Assembly: GCA_003996215.1 (NCBI GenBank)
Contig: QJPP01003136.1
Coordinates: 1-64,000, forward strand
Source of the DNA: Jaltomata sinuosa
Lineage: Eukaryota; Streptophyta; Magnoliopsida; Solanales; Solanaceae
Reading direction: 5' to 3'
Length of the DNA stretch: 64,000 bases
A program made the translations under genes and the position numbers. This document shows, piece after piece, positions 45,896 through 57,703 of this stretch; positions within the stretch are counted from its first letter, which is position 1; each line of letters opens with the position of its first letter. The notes beneath the pieces are model-generated. The model was not told where the DNA came from, did no database searches, and worked only from the letters and a program-made list of their open reading frames with translations.

Positions 45896-47145
45896 GGAAA
45901 TGAAAACTGGGGCAAATTTTTTGAGAAAGGGATCTCAAAAAATTCAGAAGATGAAGGTCGTTGTCAACGAAACAAGAGAATTCTTGTAGATACGAAAATG
46001 CCACAAATGGTTCAGCCGTATCGCCCAGGAAATGGAAACTGAGGTAGAATTTTCGAGAAACAAATCTCCAAAGAAATCCCCAGCAAGAATGCAAAGTATG
46101 CCGAAGAGCAACCAAAGCAAATATCGAGAAAGAATCTCGTAATTCCCCACAAAGTCTCAAGACTCTTGCCAATGGAATGAGATTCCCTATGAAGCCTTTA
46201 ACTGGGGAAGATATTTTGAGAGGGATCTCAAAATTTCTGCCAAGATTCATTAAAGAATTCAACATTAAACTCCAAAGAATTTCCCAACACCGAGAGATCA
46301 GAGCCTACTTCAAGGAATCCCCAGTCCTATATGGATTAATCCCCGATTGTGATAGATTTATTAAAAATCATCTTTCAAGTTCCCCAGCCAGGATGATGAA
46401 GGACCTCTGTAGTCCGCCAACAGTATGTCGGGAATGTCAAGACCCTGAATAAAGGGCAGTTGTTGAGATAGCACATGACATGACAGGCAAAGACGTTTCC
46501 AAAACATCTTTTTTTTTAAAAACTCTTTGTTTTCCAAAGAACTTGTTTGAAAAATATTTACAAAGATTAGTTTTACTCCTTTAATATGATTTTTTCTTAT
46601 GTCTACCTTGGTCCTGGGAGAGTCGAGGGTGATAAGTACCCGATATTGGAAAGCATATGGAGAAGACAGGACCAGGAGCAGAAGATCGAAGGAGGTCAAC
46701 ACAGGCCATTTTTGACAAAACTAACAATTTTTCTATGGATGTAGGTTATCCCCAAAAGTATATCAGAAAGCGGTCCCGCGTTATCCAAATGCGTTCAATG
46801 AAACGCAACGAGACCAGATGCTTTAAAATTTGATGAGAAAATCCCAAAACAGCAGGAAGAGGCCAAAGAGGCAAAAGTCCCTAAAGCGGATGAATTTTCT
46901 GGTAGTTCACATAAACTACCAGATAAAGAGAACTCGACAACGTTCTTAAGTCCCCAAAGGGATCAGGACATTTCAGTCAACTTCAAATTGAGGGCACCAA
47001 ACAAAAGAGTGACAGCATACTCCACCAATTCCTGGCGGGTCAAGAATCACCCCGAATGGAAAATGTTCAAAAGGTGGTATTTATGACTGTCCCTGAAAGC
47101 AGGTACAGACAAAAGAGTCAACATAAATACCAAGAGGTGATGTTT
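45896..47145 (+). other. Non-coding 3' region of the Tat-like element
   Basis: No protein similarity seen. Near the start (45885-46230) a loosely repeated block with CCCAGGAAATG, AAACTGGGG or GAACTGGGG, TTTTGAGA and GGGATCTCAAAA recurs about every 130 bp. The remainder (46230-47145) is unique-looking and purine-rich. Confidence 0.6.
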
Positions 47146-47159
47146 TCATGACTTCCTTA

Positions 47160-47355
47160 TGGGACATTGCATCATGCACCGCTACATGGAATCATATTTT
47201 TGCATTCATATTGCACCATGACATATCGCATCATGTTGCATTGCATCACATTGCACTATATTCCATCACATGGCACAACATCATGCCATATCATATCATA
47301 ACATATCGCATTGTATCATATTATATTATGTTGCACCGTATTGTATGGCATAGTA
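47160..47355. repeat. CAT/GCA-rich low-complexity tract
   Basis: Irregular repetition of GCATCA, TTGCA and ATATC words over about 190 bp, such as CATGTTGCATTGCATCACAT. Confidence 0.75.
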
Positions 47356-47377
47356 TCGCAGGGTTATTCATATTAGC

Positions 47378-47665
47378 ATGCCAAGAGGGCCATTCATATT
47401 TGCATGTCAAGAGGACCATGCCGAGAGGGCCATTCATATTTGCATGCCGAGAGGGCCATGTTAAGAGGACCATGCCAAGAGGGCCATTCATGTTTGCATG
47501 CCTAGAGGGCCATGTCAAGAGGACCATGCCGAGAGGGCCATTCATACTTGCATGCCATGTCAAGAGGACCATGCCGAGAGGGACATTCATATTTGCATGC
47601 CAAAAGGGCCATGTCAAGAGGACCATGCAAAGAGGGCCATTCATATTTGCATGTCAAGAAGACCA
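47378..47665. repeat. Minisatellite with GCCGAGAGGGCCATTCATA units
   Basis: Two interleaved words, GAGAGGGCCATTCATATTTGC and ATGTCAAGAGGACC, repeat about six times with units of about 40 and 60 bp. The 200-codon open frame across it reads as a repeat translation (PRGPFIFAC, EGHVKRTM) and should not be taken as a protein. Confidence 0.9.
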
Positions 47666-47786
47666 TCATCATCATATATCGCAGACATACACCCCCTCCG
47701 AAGATTATGTCCACCTGCCAGCTGGCTTCAAAGAGGATGACATTCATTAGGCGTCCCCAATCACACTAGCTGCGCAGGATCGACCT

Positions 47787-48010
47787 CAGCATGCTTATAT
47801 TAGAAATTACGTGAGATAAAAGGGTCTGACATCGAGGATATCATTATCATTATCCTCATTCATTATGCCAAATCCGACATGCAGCATGCTTATATCCGAA
47901 ATTACATGAGGCGAAAGAGTCTGACGTTGAGGATATCATTATCATTTATTATGCCAAGTCCAACATCCAGCATATTTATGTCCCATATTGCGTAAGGCTG
48001 AGGAGTTTGG
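47787..48010. repeat. About 90-bp tandem repeat, three units
   Basis: CAGCATGCTTATAT-type starts at 47787, 47882 and 47968, followed by AAATTACGTGAG, GTCTGAC and GAGGATATCATTATCAT. The third unit is partial. Confidence 0.8.
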
Positions 48011-48109
48011 AATCAAGTAAATTTTATGCACTTTTATTCAAAAGCATCAATCTCCAGAATATGTTGTTATATACCATCTGCCGTCAAGGTTCAAAGCTTA
48101 TTATCTGAG

Positions 48110-48700
48110 GGATACATGTAAGTCGTCTCTACCCAAATCGGATGATGAATAAGATTTTCCAACATTCGAAGGTCAAAGGTCGTCTATAAGTCACAGCGAT
48201 ATCTAAAACCGGATAGTGTGCAAGATTGCCTGAAACTCAATAGAACTAAGAGCTATCTGTAAGACGCAACGATATTTGAAATCGGATAGTGTGCAAGAAC
48301 ACCTGAAGATTGAAAGTCCAAAGGTAATGCATAAGTCGCAACAATATCCGAAATTTGGTAAAGTGCAAGACCACCAAAAATGGATGGTCCAAGGGTTATC
48401 TATAAGCCGCGACATATCCACATTAATATTGTACAGGACTACCCAAAGGCTAGTAATTCAAGGGAAATCTGTAAGTCGTGTCACGTCCAAGATCGGATAA
48501 AAGTGCAGGATTACCCAAAAAACTGGCAATTCAAAGTATATCTATAAGCCGCCTCTATTCAAAGTCAGATAATATGCAAGATTACTCGAAAGCTGGCGAA
48601 TTAAAGGCATCTGTGAGCCGCATCTATCCAAAGTTGGATGATACGCTAGATTACCCAAAGCCTGACGATCCAAAGAATATCTGTTAGTCGTGTCGATGCA
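48110..48700. repeat. About 72-bp tandem repeat, nine diverged units
   Basis: Units begin with TGTAAGTCG-like words near 48117, 48185, 48259, 48331, 48401, 48471, 48542, 48610 and 48683. They share ATATCCGAAATCGGATA, GTGCAAGA and a CCCAAAGGCTGG-like end. Divergence between units is high. Confidence 0.85.
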
Positions 48701-49829
48701 GAAGATACGCGAGATTTACCCTAAAGACATATGCAAAAGGCCACTGCCAAAAGCCAAAAAGGCTATCACATTCAAGAGAATTCCCTTAAATAATCAAGAA
48801 GGTCACTACACAAGCAATCTTATCCGATATCCAAGAAGGCTATCATGATTGATTGTGATGGAAGCGGCCATTTCCTAAAACAGAGACAGGAAAGGATGTC
48901 GTCTTCCTCAAGAAACAATAGATAAAGGAAAATGAGGTACGAAGCTATCTCTCCTTGCTGAATTCTATTACTACTAACCGTTTGGTTTCGAGATATTGTC
49001 GAGAGCATCTGAGAAGGATGAAATTCTCAAAGCAAAACCACAGGTGCGGACTACACAAAAAGATAGGGACGCATCATAACGTGGAACTTTTTCTTAGCAA
49101 CAACTTATGACACATTTCGGAGAGGGACATCAAACTCTTTGGACGCGAACTGAGGAAAAACTCACCACCACCATCAAACCACACCCCTATCAGAAGGCAT
49201 GTGGGTATTTACTATCTTTGGGTCTTAGTTCACACCCGGGGTATTTTCTGAACTCACGCTAGCAAATTTCCTTTTTTTTCAAATCCGGGTAATGATACAC
49301 CCCGAGCTTTGGAAATTATGTCCAGGTAAAATCTTACTTATGGGTGTGAAGTGCACCACATTCATAGTTTAGAGGTTACAAGCCTCTTTTCTATAGCTCA
49401 ACTTATTCGTCACTCATCCCGATCCAAAGGTCGTCTTAACATAAAGATTACTTTTTCCACTGATTGAATTGAACTACAAGTAGCCTGATTCCCTGAGTCA
49501 TGGGATATGTAGGCAGGCTCTATGATGAAAACTTGGCTGCATTCCTAACTCCCCCCAATCTTCCTACTCCCCAGCTTTTTGCTCTCTCCGTACTCAGAAA
49601 TAAGTTTGGAATTCCTCGAAAATCGTGCGTAAAATCAAGCATCTTGAACAAAAAGTGGCCTGAATTCTCATGTAACCTGAGATATGTAGGAAACTCAATA
49701 CCAGAGTTTGGCCATAATTCCTTGAAATTCGTTCTAAAACCAACCACCTCCAGAGGATTGACTTGTGGTCGGACAAAAATTGGGAACGTCAAATCCCTTT
49801 GCCCAGGGTTCATTACACTCACCGTACCC
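48701..49829 (+). other. Non-coding 3' end of the Tat-like element
   Basis: No coding similarity. Two weak relatives of the GAACTACG repeat lie near 49470 and 49660. The open frames seen on either strand at 49500-49870 overlap in antisense and have no recognisable domain. Confidence 0.55.
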
Positions 49830-49844
49830 AAAGGGAGGGGAAGC
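49830..49844 (+). other. Polypurine tract of the Tat-like element
   Basis: AAAGGGAGGGGAAGC directly precedes the LTR start TGTTGATACC. Confidence 0.88.
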
Positions 49845-52800
49845 TGTTGATACCCAATTTTTACCCGCCACATTACAAATTAGTCTTGAGCCTTTTGAAT
49901 TTTAAATAATTTTACAAATAATTGTTTTGTAAAAAGGGATAAAATATTTTTCAAGTCAGCTTTATAATAGTCTTGAGTAACAATTTATATCTTTCATATT
50001 TAATTATGTGGGATTTATATAAGTTTACTTAAAGAACTATTTTAGAGTTCAATTTCACAAGAAAATCCTTTTAAGAAATTAAACGCTTGATTTTTCTCCA
50101 AATTATTTCAAATTAGAGATCAATTGAATAATTAATTTCATAATTTGTTTAAAGAGGTAATTAGGTGTTAAAAATCATCTTTATTTCAAATTGTTTAAAT
50201 CATTAAAGCTTGAGGTTAATTGTAATTAGTTCATTTTATTCCTATTCTAGCCTAAATCCCTAAATCTTTTAAAATCTAGCTGAATCCCATCAATTTAATT
50301 TCAATTTGGCTATGTCCTTAACCTTTTGGCCACATTTTGCAAATGTGGCCATCAATTAAATACACTTATAACCCCCTTAATATTTCAGCTGTTTGGGCCG
50401 CAAAAAACCCCTGACCCGCTCAAGACCCGACCCAACCAGCCCAAAACCCCTTTTCTTTGCCTTAACCCCTTTATTTCTCTTCTCTTTGTCTTAGTTAAAC
50501 CAAACAGACCCCTTCTCTCACCTTCTTCTTTGTTCAAACACCCCAGAAACCCTAGCCGCCTCCATTTCTCTCACGCATCATCTCTCCTGGTTATATGAAG
50601 CAACACACTTCGTACAACACCTCAGCAATCCAGTACGCTCCCCCATCCTTCCCCTTTTGTCGTTCTCACAAATGAAAACTCCAGCAACAGCCTTCAAACG
50701 TTGCTCAGAGCTTCATCCTCTCCCAACCCCCGTTAAAATTCCCATTATCCATCGATTTTCCTCCGTTAAGGGTGCGCTGGTATGTCCAGAAGTTTCTAGA
50801 GGACACCAGGTGTCACCCCTCTCCGCTAAATCCATGAAAAACTTGTACAACTTCGTACAAGTTTGTTGCTGTGAACGTTGCTCCAGCTGAGGAATTTGAA
50901 TTCCTTAGCAAAATCCCTAAAAACTCTTTGTTTTCCCCTCCTTTTTTCACACGATTTCTCCTATAAACTCCCCTAGCTTCATTTTAACCAGCGGATTTTG
51001 GGGAAATATTAGGGGTTCTGGAGAATCAATTCTCTAACCTCATGAAATTGGTTAGCTAGCTTGGAAAATAAACACTAAAAATTCAAGTTCTAACTAGTTT
51101 GCTACTAATCCGGTAGTGGTGAGACTTTCCAGTGAGGTTCAAGGTTACAAGTTGCTGCCCTAAAAAAGGTATACCCCTCACCCTTTTCTCTTTACCGTTT
51201 TCTTTTCCTTTTTACATTATGTAATGTTCAAGTCAAGTAATTCTGGGTTTTTGATCTTGTTTGTTAGTTTAAGGATATGTGTTTTTATTTTAGACTGTTG
51301 TTATGGTAAGTTTGAGTAGTGATTTTGTTTAGAAACATCATGGTCTCCACTGGCTGTGTTTGATTTGTTAGAACAGTAGATGTAAGTGCAAATTTGTTGC
51401 TAAATGATGTGAATGCAGTGATGTAAAACTTGTCCTGTTTTATTCATGAAATGTTTGATTTTTCTCTTATTTTTTCCCCAACCCCTTTGCCATGATCATG
51501 CCCCCATTTTGCCTATTGATTATGCCTAGTGTTATCCTCTCATGTTTAAGTTAACTTGGAACACTGATTTCTCTTAGCAAATCTCATGGTTTTTTACTAA
51601 CTTTGTTCGACCTATGTGATATCTAAATGAGTATGAATCTGTTGTTGGAATTTAGAATTGGTTTGGTTCGTTAATAAACACTTGACCCTCTCCTGTTTAC
51701 CCTTACTTTCTTTGGTCTTACTCTTGTCCTATTTTCTTCTTTCCCTTTACTGTTTCTTTCTATGTCTGATATCAACCTGTGTACATGAATTACTAAGTGT
51801 TATTTTCTCATGTTTAGGGTGATGTTTAGGTGAACTTTGAGTACTGATTTTCCATAGTTCCACTGGTTTTGTTTAAACTGTATGACATGTAAATACTATG
51901 AGCATGGATTTTATACTTGTTTACTGATATAAGAATGCTCAATCCCTTCTTGTTTCCCCTATTTCCCTCAACTTGTCATTGATTCTGCTTTCCTCTTCCC
52001 CTTTCCCTTTACTGTCTTGCCTATATTAAAATGATCTTATGTATATGAATTGGTTAAGCTCCAATGTTGCTATCTTATGCTTGGATTGATGTTTGTAATG
52101 AGTTTGAGCAACTCTGTCCTTTCAAAATCTCATGATCTTATTAGTTCTGTTGTCCAACTTTTTTCCCTTTTTCACTTGATTTCTCTATCTTCTACCCTGC
52201 TCCCTTCCTCTTTTATTTACTAGTCTAATCATGTTAAAAATGACTGTGTGAGCTTTTGAAATCATGGTCTAGAATCTGTCTAAGTCTGGTTTAAAATGTT
52301 GAAGCCTATGTTGTTATGCATTCTAGGAGCCAGAGGTGAAGCATATCCCCTCATGATATGTTCCTCACCTCTGTAAGTTCCTCTATTTCATCTTTTAATA
52401 TATTGTCTTCACTATTTATGTTGATAAATCATGTTAGAAATAGCCTTGATCTCTACCATGATAATAGTCTTCTCCCCATACACCTTCCCTGGTTCTTATG
52501 TGCAGTTATGCTAGTGACTAAAGTTCAAAACCTGTCCAGCCTGCTTGACTTGTCTCTTTGTCAATATGTGATGTCTAGACTAGGTTCTTTAGCATAGTAT
52601 TTCCTGCTTTCAATGACTTGTGATAAAATTGTTCAAAATGTTGCTTCTTGTGATTAAAAATTTGCATTTAGTATGTTAAATGTTTAATGTTTGAATGTTA
52701 AGAATGGTTAAGTGTACTGAGTTATTTGGAGATGACTTGTGTCTTTGTGATATCATTTTTATTCAAATTGTGCATTTGAGTACACATGCTCTGTTTAAAT

Positions 52801-54048
52801 CTATCCCTCTACTCCTTTTGATTTCTAGAAATGTATGAGTTCAAAAAGAATGATCTTTGTGGATATTTACAAGTAGGAAATATGTGGTCTTATTAGTATA
52901 ACCCTTAAGTGATAAATTTGTAACTTGGTATCTTGTTTCACATGCTTTAATTGTGTATGAGTTTTGTGAATAAAGAGAATTAACTGTTAGGACATGTGCT
53001 TTGTTTAAGTATGAAATTTGATTGTTCTTGCTTAAATTTTTTGGACATATACTGATTTTTTTTAACTCCTCTTTGGGCGCATAAAATTGGTGGAGTCCAA
53101 TTGGACTGCCAACACTCCCCTTTTGCATTTCTTCAGTTGGGCCTAGCCCAACAACTATCCGGACCAGCTTGTTCAAAGCCCAAAAGAGCCGAGCTTGTGA
53201 TACAAAGGAGAAGCAATAGCAGCAGAAGGAAAATGGGCCAAGCCCAAGCGCATATCAACAGAAAAAAGTCCAAAATGGACTGAATAAATAAAATTGTGCC
53301 AAAGCCCATAACATTCGGCAGCAGCAGTAGCCCAAAGGGCTGAAAAATTGACAAAATGGACTAAGTGGAAAGTAAAAATGGTGGTGGGCCTAAAGAGGGC
53401 CCACATACTAGAATTAGGACAGGATTAGTTTAATAGTCCTTAACTTCTTATGTTATATATCTTTAATTGCTAATTAGTATTAATTATATAATTGGACTGA
53501 CTTTGTAAAACTTAATCGAATTATTCCCAAACGAGGTTAATATTACTGTTTAAATGTTTTCTTTATACTAATCAATGTTCTTTATTTCTTTCAATTGTTC
53601 GTAACCTTTTTTCAATCAAACGTCGACTCCTTTCTTTCATGTATAAAACAAATCTTTCATATATTGTCTTTATAAAATCAACTCTTTCTAAAAATAACAA
53701 GATGGTTTTTACAAACAAAACCAATCGCATTTTCAAAAGTTAGTCAACAAGTTAGTTTTTCAAACAAGCCCGGGAAATTGCGAGTTAGCAGATACTCTTG
53801 GTGCCTTAACACCCTTCCAAGAGTATTAACTTGAGCCCTTACCTTAATCTCTTAATTTTTAAAGTCTTTATCTTTTTTGGATTTTAAAAATTCTTATAAG
53901 TTTTTCTTGGTTTTTACTTTTTAAAAACTAAGTGGCGACTCTTGCTTTTTATTGAGAACGTTTTGGAACTTTAATTAGCTTCTCGAAATGAACTTTTCAA
54001 AAAACAAAGCCATGTTTTTCCGTCTTTACCTCAAAAAGGTTCAAAACA
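49845..54048 (+). repeat. 3' LTR of the Tat-like element (about 4.2 kb)
   Basis: The start TGTTGATACCCAATTTTTAC is the LTR start I associate with Tat/Ogre elements. The end is placed at GGTTCAAAACA (54048) by the TG...CA rule (TGTT/AACA inverted ends) and is less sure. It contains a pyrimidine-rich, gene-leader-like region with CCCTAGCCGCC (50430-50600), diverged approximately 265-bp repeats (51330-52600) and the late block CTAAGTGGCGACTCTTGC (53928). No 5' partner is in the window. Confidence 0.75.
51330..52600 (+). repeat. Diverged approximately 265-bp repeats within the LTR
   Basis: Similar passages recur near 51331, 51541, 51811 and 52075: CATGTTTA-GTTAACTT-GGAACACTGATTT-CTCATGG-type words, each followed by a CTTTCCCTTTACTG-like pyrimidine stretch and a TATGTGATAT-like word. 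Identity is low, so these are old duplications. Confidence 0.6.
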
Positions 54049-54840
54049 AGGTGCTACCTTGCACTTGGAGTGCATTCTTTTTATTCTCCTCATTGATCAC
54101 ATACACCCCTAAACTTAGGCATTTGCCTACATTGTCTTTTCATTTCCCCCCTAAACTTAGGCTTTTAGCCTACTTTTCACTTTCGAGCAATTAGGGAGGA
54201 CAGGTGCCAAGATAGAGGTTCCAAAAAGGTCAAGGTGTTAAACAAGGTGCCAAAGAACGATCTCAAGCTCAAAAGGGTTCACTAGGATTAATGTTGAGGG
54301 AAATCATTTGGTGAAGTGGCTATCAAAAAGGGCCTAAGATCATTTTTCAAGCTTGGTCACACCTAGAATTTTTCCTTGAATCCCATTTGGGGAAAGTTCT
54401 AGATGACACATATGCACAAGAATAAAGGTAAAGCCTTACCACATAAGGCATCATGCCACAAGACTTCTTTCATTAGTCTCAAGATCAATTAGGACAAATG
54501 ACTTTCGACAAGCTATTCTGAGTTCCTTACACACTCGTTTGTGAATCGATCAAGCCAAAATGAGAGTGTTCAAGTCATGACAAGAGAATGCTTTCCTCAA
54601 AGTTCATTTTCCCTCTTTCCTTTCATTTTCAAAAACATCTTGCCAAGATTTTTTTTTCAGTGGGTCCATTTCGAGACAAGCACACAAAGGACTCAAATTA
54701 AACAAAAACTTGGCATTTTCTCTTAAGAAAGTTGCCTCTCAATCTATCATAGGGAAACACCAACCCAGTTCGACACAAAAACAACAAAAGAAAAAGGAAA
54801 ATAAAGAAAACTTTTTACTCCTTGGGAAAGAACTGTGGTA
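54049..54840. other. Unassigned sequence with a short direct repeat
   Basis: CCCCTAAACTTAGGC followed by TTTGCCTAC / TTAGCCTAC occurs twice (54106 and 54147, 41 bp apart). A related CCCCTAAACTTAAAG occurs at 62054. No coding sequence recognised. It is probably the target into which the LINE inserted. Confidence 0.5.
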
Positions 54841-54974
54841 TTAAGAAAAACCTTGGAGTTTATTGCTAAACTACTATTAACATACAGTGAATACTTGAAG
54901 TTGTATAAAAAAGGTCTCTTCTCTCTCATGCTAAACTCTACGAAATCCTTGATCGTCATCGTCCACCACCATCC

Positions 54975-56773
54975 ATGGCCGCCCTGGTCACTAGTCAGTC
55001 ATCTTCTTCGACTGGCCAGACCCTCTTGTTAACATCAGAAACACTTTTCCCTAACCATTACCACCCCAACAACCCAACAGACCCTAAACTTTTGCCTTCT
55101 GTGCCTAAAATTTTGCATACCAAAGAAATTGTCCCACAAACTAATGCTAATGGAAGTGATGCTACATAAAATGGTGCAACCAAATTTGTTAACCCGATTA
55201 AACCTGACACCATTCACTGTCAAACAAAGTTTCATGGAACACAAGCACAGGTTGACCCAATTCCAATGAAGAAAGTTGCATATAACAATGAAGTACCTCA
55301 CATCACTTGGATAGAGGAGGAAGTGCAGCGGATGAATAATATTGAGAATCTCCAATATGATGTGATTGGAAAATTCTCGTATGGCTGGACAGAACTAGAA
55401 GACCTGAGAATACAAATTCCTAAGCAATGTATATTCAAAGGGGACTGTAAAATTGGACTTCTATGAAACAAACATATCCTTATGAGATTTAATCAAATTG
55501 AGGATTTTGTGAACATCATGGCAAATAGTGCACACTATATAGTGGCCAAAGATGGGATTGCTTATTAGATGAGACCCCTCATCTATGACTTTAATTTTAA
55601 ATTAGAAGAGGAGACTACTCAAGCAATGGCGTGGATATCCTTCCCAAACCTCTTGCCCGCTTTCTTTGTCAAAGAATCCCTATTTTCACTTGCTTCAGCT
55701 GTAGGCAAGCCTCTTCACCTTGACCTGGCTAGTATTAACAAAACTAGGCTTTGTTTTGCCATAGTCAAGATGCAAGTTGACTTACTAGCTCAACTACCAG
55801 ATATAGTGGAGGTTGAGGTCACTTTGGGAGGAAACAAGGACTCAAAGATAGAAAGAATCAAGATTCAATATGATGTACTTCCTAAATATTACAAGACCTT
55901 TAAACTTTAAGGCCATGACGATACTGATTGTAGGACTTTGCACCCAGAACTAAGGAAGCCTAAGGAGAAGACCAATGAGGAGCCTGCAGAAGGAGTAACA
56001 GACAGCAAAGACATCCCAAAAAACCCTCACAGGGCTTGGAACCCAACAAACAGATGTTTCAAACTAACCACTGACCCAAACAAATTCCTTACTAATACAA
56101 CCACAACCATCACACCTGAAGGGGTAGCTATACCCACTGTAATGCCTTTGCAACATTGGGAGAACAAGGCACAGAAGAAGCAAAAGTTACAGGAGAATAT
56201 AGCAGTGTTAAAGCTCCTTCTAACCTAAGTGGTGAAAACTCTGACCCTAAGAAGTATTCATCAGATAAAGTAGCAAGCACAGGGTATGATAATAAGCAAC
56301 AGGATCAGGAGAACAAGGTGGATAAGCTAAGGGGAAATAGCTCTCAGCAGGATAACTGGGCCATAGTGATCAAGGATATCAAGGGATTACAGCTAAAAGA
56401 ACCATTTCATATGGTAGATTATACTCATGATAATAATGCAGAGGAAGGGGAGATTACACAAGGGACATCAGGGGAAATTACACTTTCCCTCAATAATGAT
56501 GAGCAAAAATTACAGGAAGAACAACAGTTTTTAATGATCACCAACTTTCAGGAGCCTTTACAAGTTGACAAGTCAGACATGGTTGTGCCTTCAGTAGAAA
56601 GATATCCACCAGATATACCACCTGACCTGACAAGTATATCCCCCTCTACCCCCTACAAAAAGGAGCTCAGTTTATCCCAGGGCACAGCCACAATGGGAGG
56701 AATCACCAGAGACTCCCCTTTAAAAGCCCTGTATGAAATAGTCTCACATCAGGGTCATGGTACGATAATATAG
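54975..56773 (+). pseudogene. LINE ORF1, DUF4283-type RNA-binding protein
   Basis: The ATG at 54975 is the first start after a short leader. The frame runs, interrupted by four stops, to about 56160 and then shifts by +2. In order it has a Ser/Thr/Pro-rich N-terminus and the passage GKFSYGWTELEDLRIQIPKQCIFKGDCKIGLL. The DUF4283-like fold follows (KHILMRFNQIEDFVNIM, FNFKLEEETTQAMAWISFPNLLPAFF, ASAVGKPLHLDLASINKTR, AIVKMQVDL). Then comes a zinc-knuckle remnant near 55900 in which both early Cys positions read Tyr or Phe and a stop stands before GHDDTDC. The C-terminal part (56156-56773) is acidic and Gln-rich. ORF1 proteins of this class bind the element RNA. Confidence 0.85.
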
Positions 56774-56963
56774 ACTAATGCATCACCTTCATCCATAGAC
56801 AGCAGCATCGCTAATAAAGAAAAAAAGTAAAATGGAAAGAACATGGAACAAATACTGAAAGCAGCAGTCTATCACCAAAATTCAAAGCCAAAGAAAAGAG
56901 CAAAATGGAGAGCATTTTACCATCCAGGGTAGTGCCAAAGATAGGGGTGAATTCAAGTTTTAA

Positions 56964-57703
56964 ATGATCCATAAAGCTCTATTTTGGAATATTAGATTAG
57001 TGAGAACACATCACTCATTTCATAGAGTACAAATGCTACACAGACACCACAAGTTTTTTCTTATTTCTTTGATAGAGCCCTTTCAAGATCCTAGTCAAAT
57101 TCAATAATATAAAAGAAGATTAGGCATGCCATATGCAAACTCCAATTAGAATAGAAAAATATGTTTTTTTGTCAAGGAAGATATAAAGGTGGAAATACTG
57201 TCGGATTCTGAGCAGCAGATCTCATTGAAACTCACTTTCCAAGAATCTGGACAAATTTTGATTACCTCTATTATTTATGCTAAGTGTGATGCATTGGAGA
57301 GGCTCAGATTATGGGATGATATCTATACCCTACGCACAAACATGGATGTTCCTTGGCTAGTAGGGGTGACTTTAATGTAATCAAAAGTGATGAAGAGAAG
57401 ATTGGGGGCCTCCGTATTCTTCCCAAAGAGGTTGAGGACTTTGTCTTTTGCTTAAAATCTTGTGAACTATTTGACATATCCTTTAAAGGAATCCCTTTTA
57501 CTTGGTGGAATGGGAGAGTTGATGAGGCTTGCATTTTCAAAAGGTTGGATAGACTGGTTGCAAATCAACACTTTCCTAGTTCTTTTCGGAATGTAAAGAT
57601 GGAGCACCTGGCTAGAACTGTGTCTGAACATGCCCTACTTTTGCTTACATATGGTGGTCAGTCCTCTCACTTTATCAGACCTTTTAGGTTCCTGAAGTTC
57701 TAG
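56964..57703 (+). pseudogene. LINE ORF2, endonuclease domain
   Basis: It begins at ATG 56964 with MIHKALFWNIR, the usual start of plant LINE ORF2, and continues ICFFVKEDIKVEIL, SDSEQQISLKLTFQ and ITSIIYAKCDALERLRLWDDIY. A one-base loss at about 57362 breaks the GGDFN motif; reading resumes in another frame at DFNVIKSDEEKIGG. It then passes CELFDISFKGIPFTWWNGR, CIFKRLDRLVANQHF and SEHALLLL, the last being the usual S-D-H site. The endonuclease would nick the target to prime reverse transcription. Confidence 0.88.

Larger units (their letters stand above)
38148..54048 (+). mobile_element. Composite element: chromovirus-like 5' part fused to Tat/Ogre-like 3' part
   Basis: The left part (38148-about 42898) has an LTR, tRNA-Met primer site and gag of a chromovirus-like element. 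At about 42899 the sequence changes, without a spacer, to the end of RT of a Tat/Ogre-type element and continues with that element's RNase H domains, integrase, 3' repeats, polypurine tract and LTR. The two LTRs are unrelated (TGTAATGC...TTACA versus TGTTGATACC...AAACA), so this is not one element. A deletion joining two neighbouring or nested insertions is the simplest origin. Confidence 0.8.

Noticed and set aside
47148..47750. A 200-codon plus-strand frame and overlapping antisense frames with repeated peptides
   Set aside because: They are translations of a minisatellite open in several frames on both strands; there is no non-repeat domain.
49500..49873. Overlapping 116- and 117-codon frames on opposite strands
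   Set aside because: Mutual shadows in the non-coding 3' end of the Tat-like element, overlapping the polypurine tract and LTR start.
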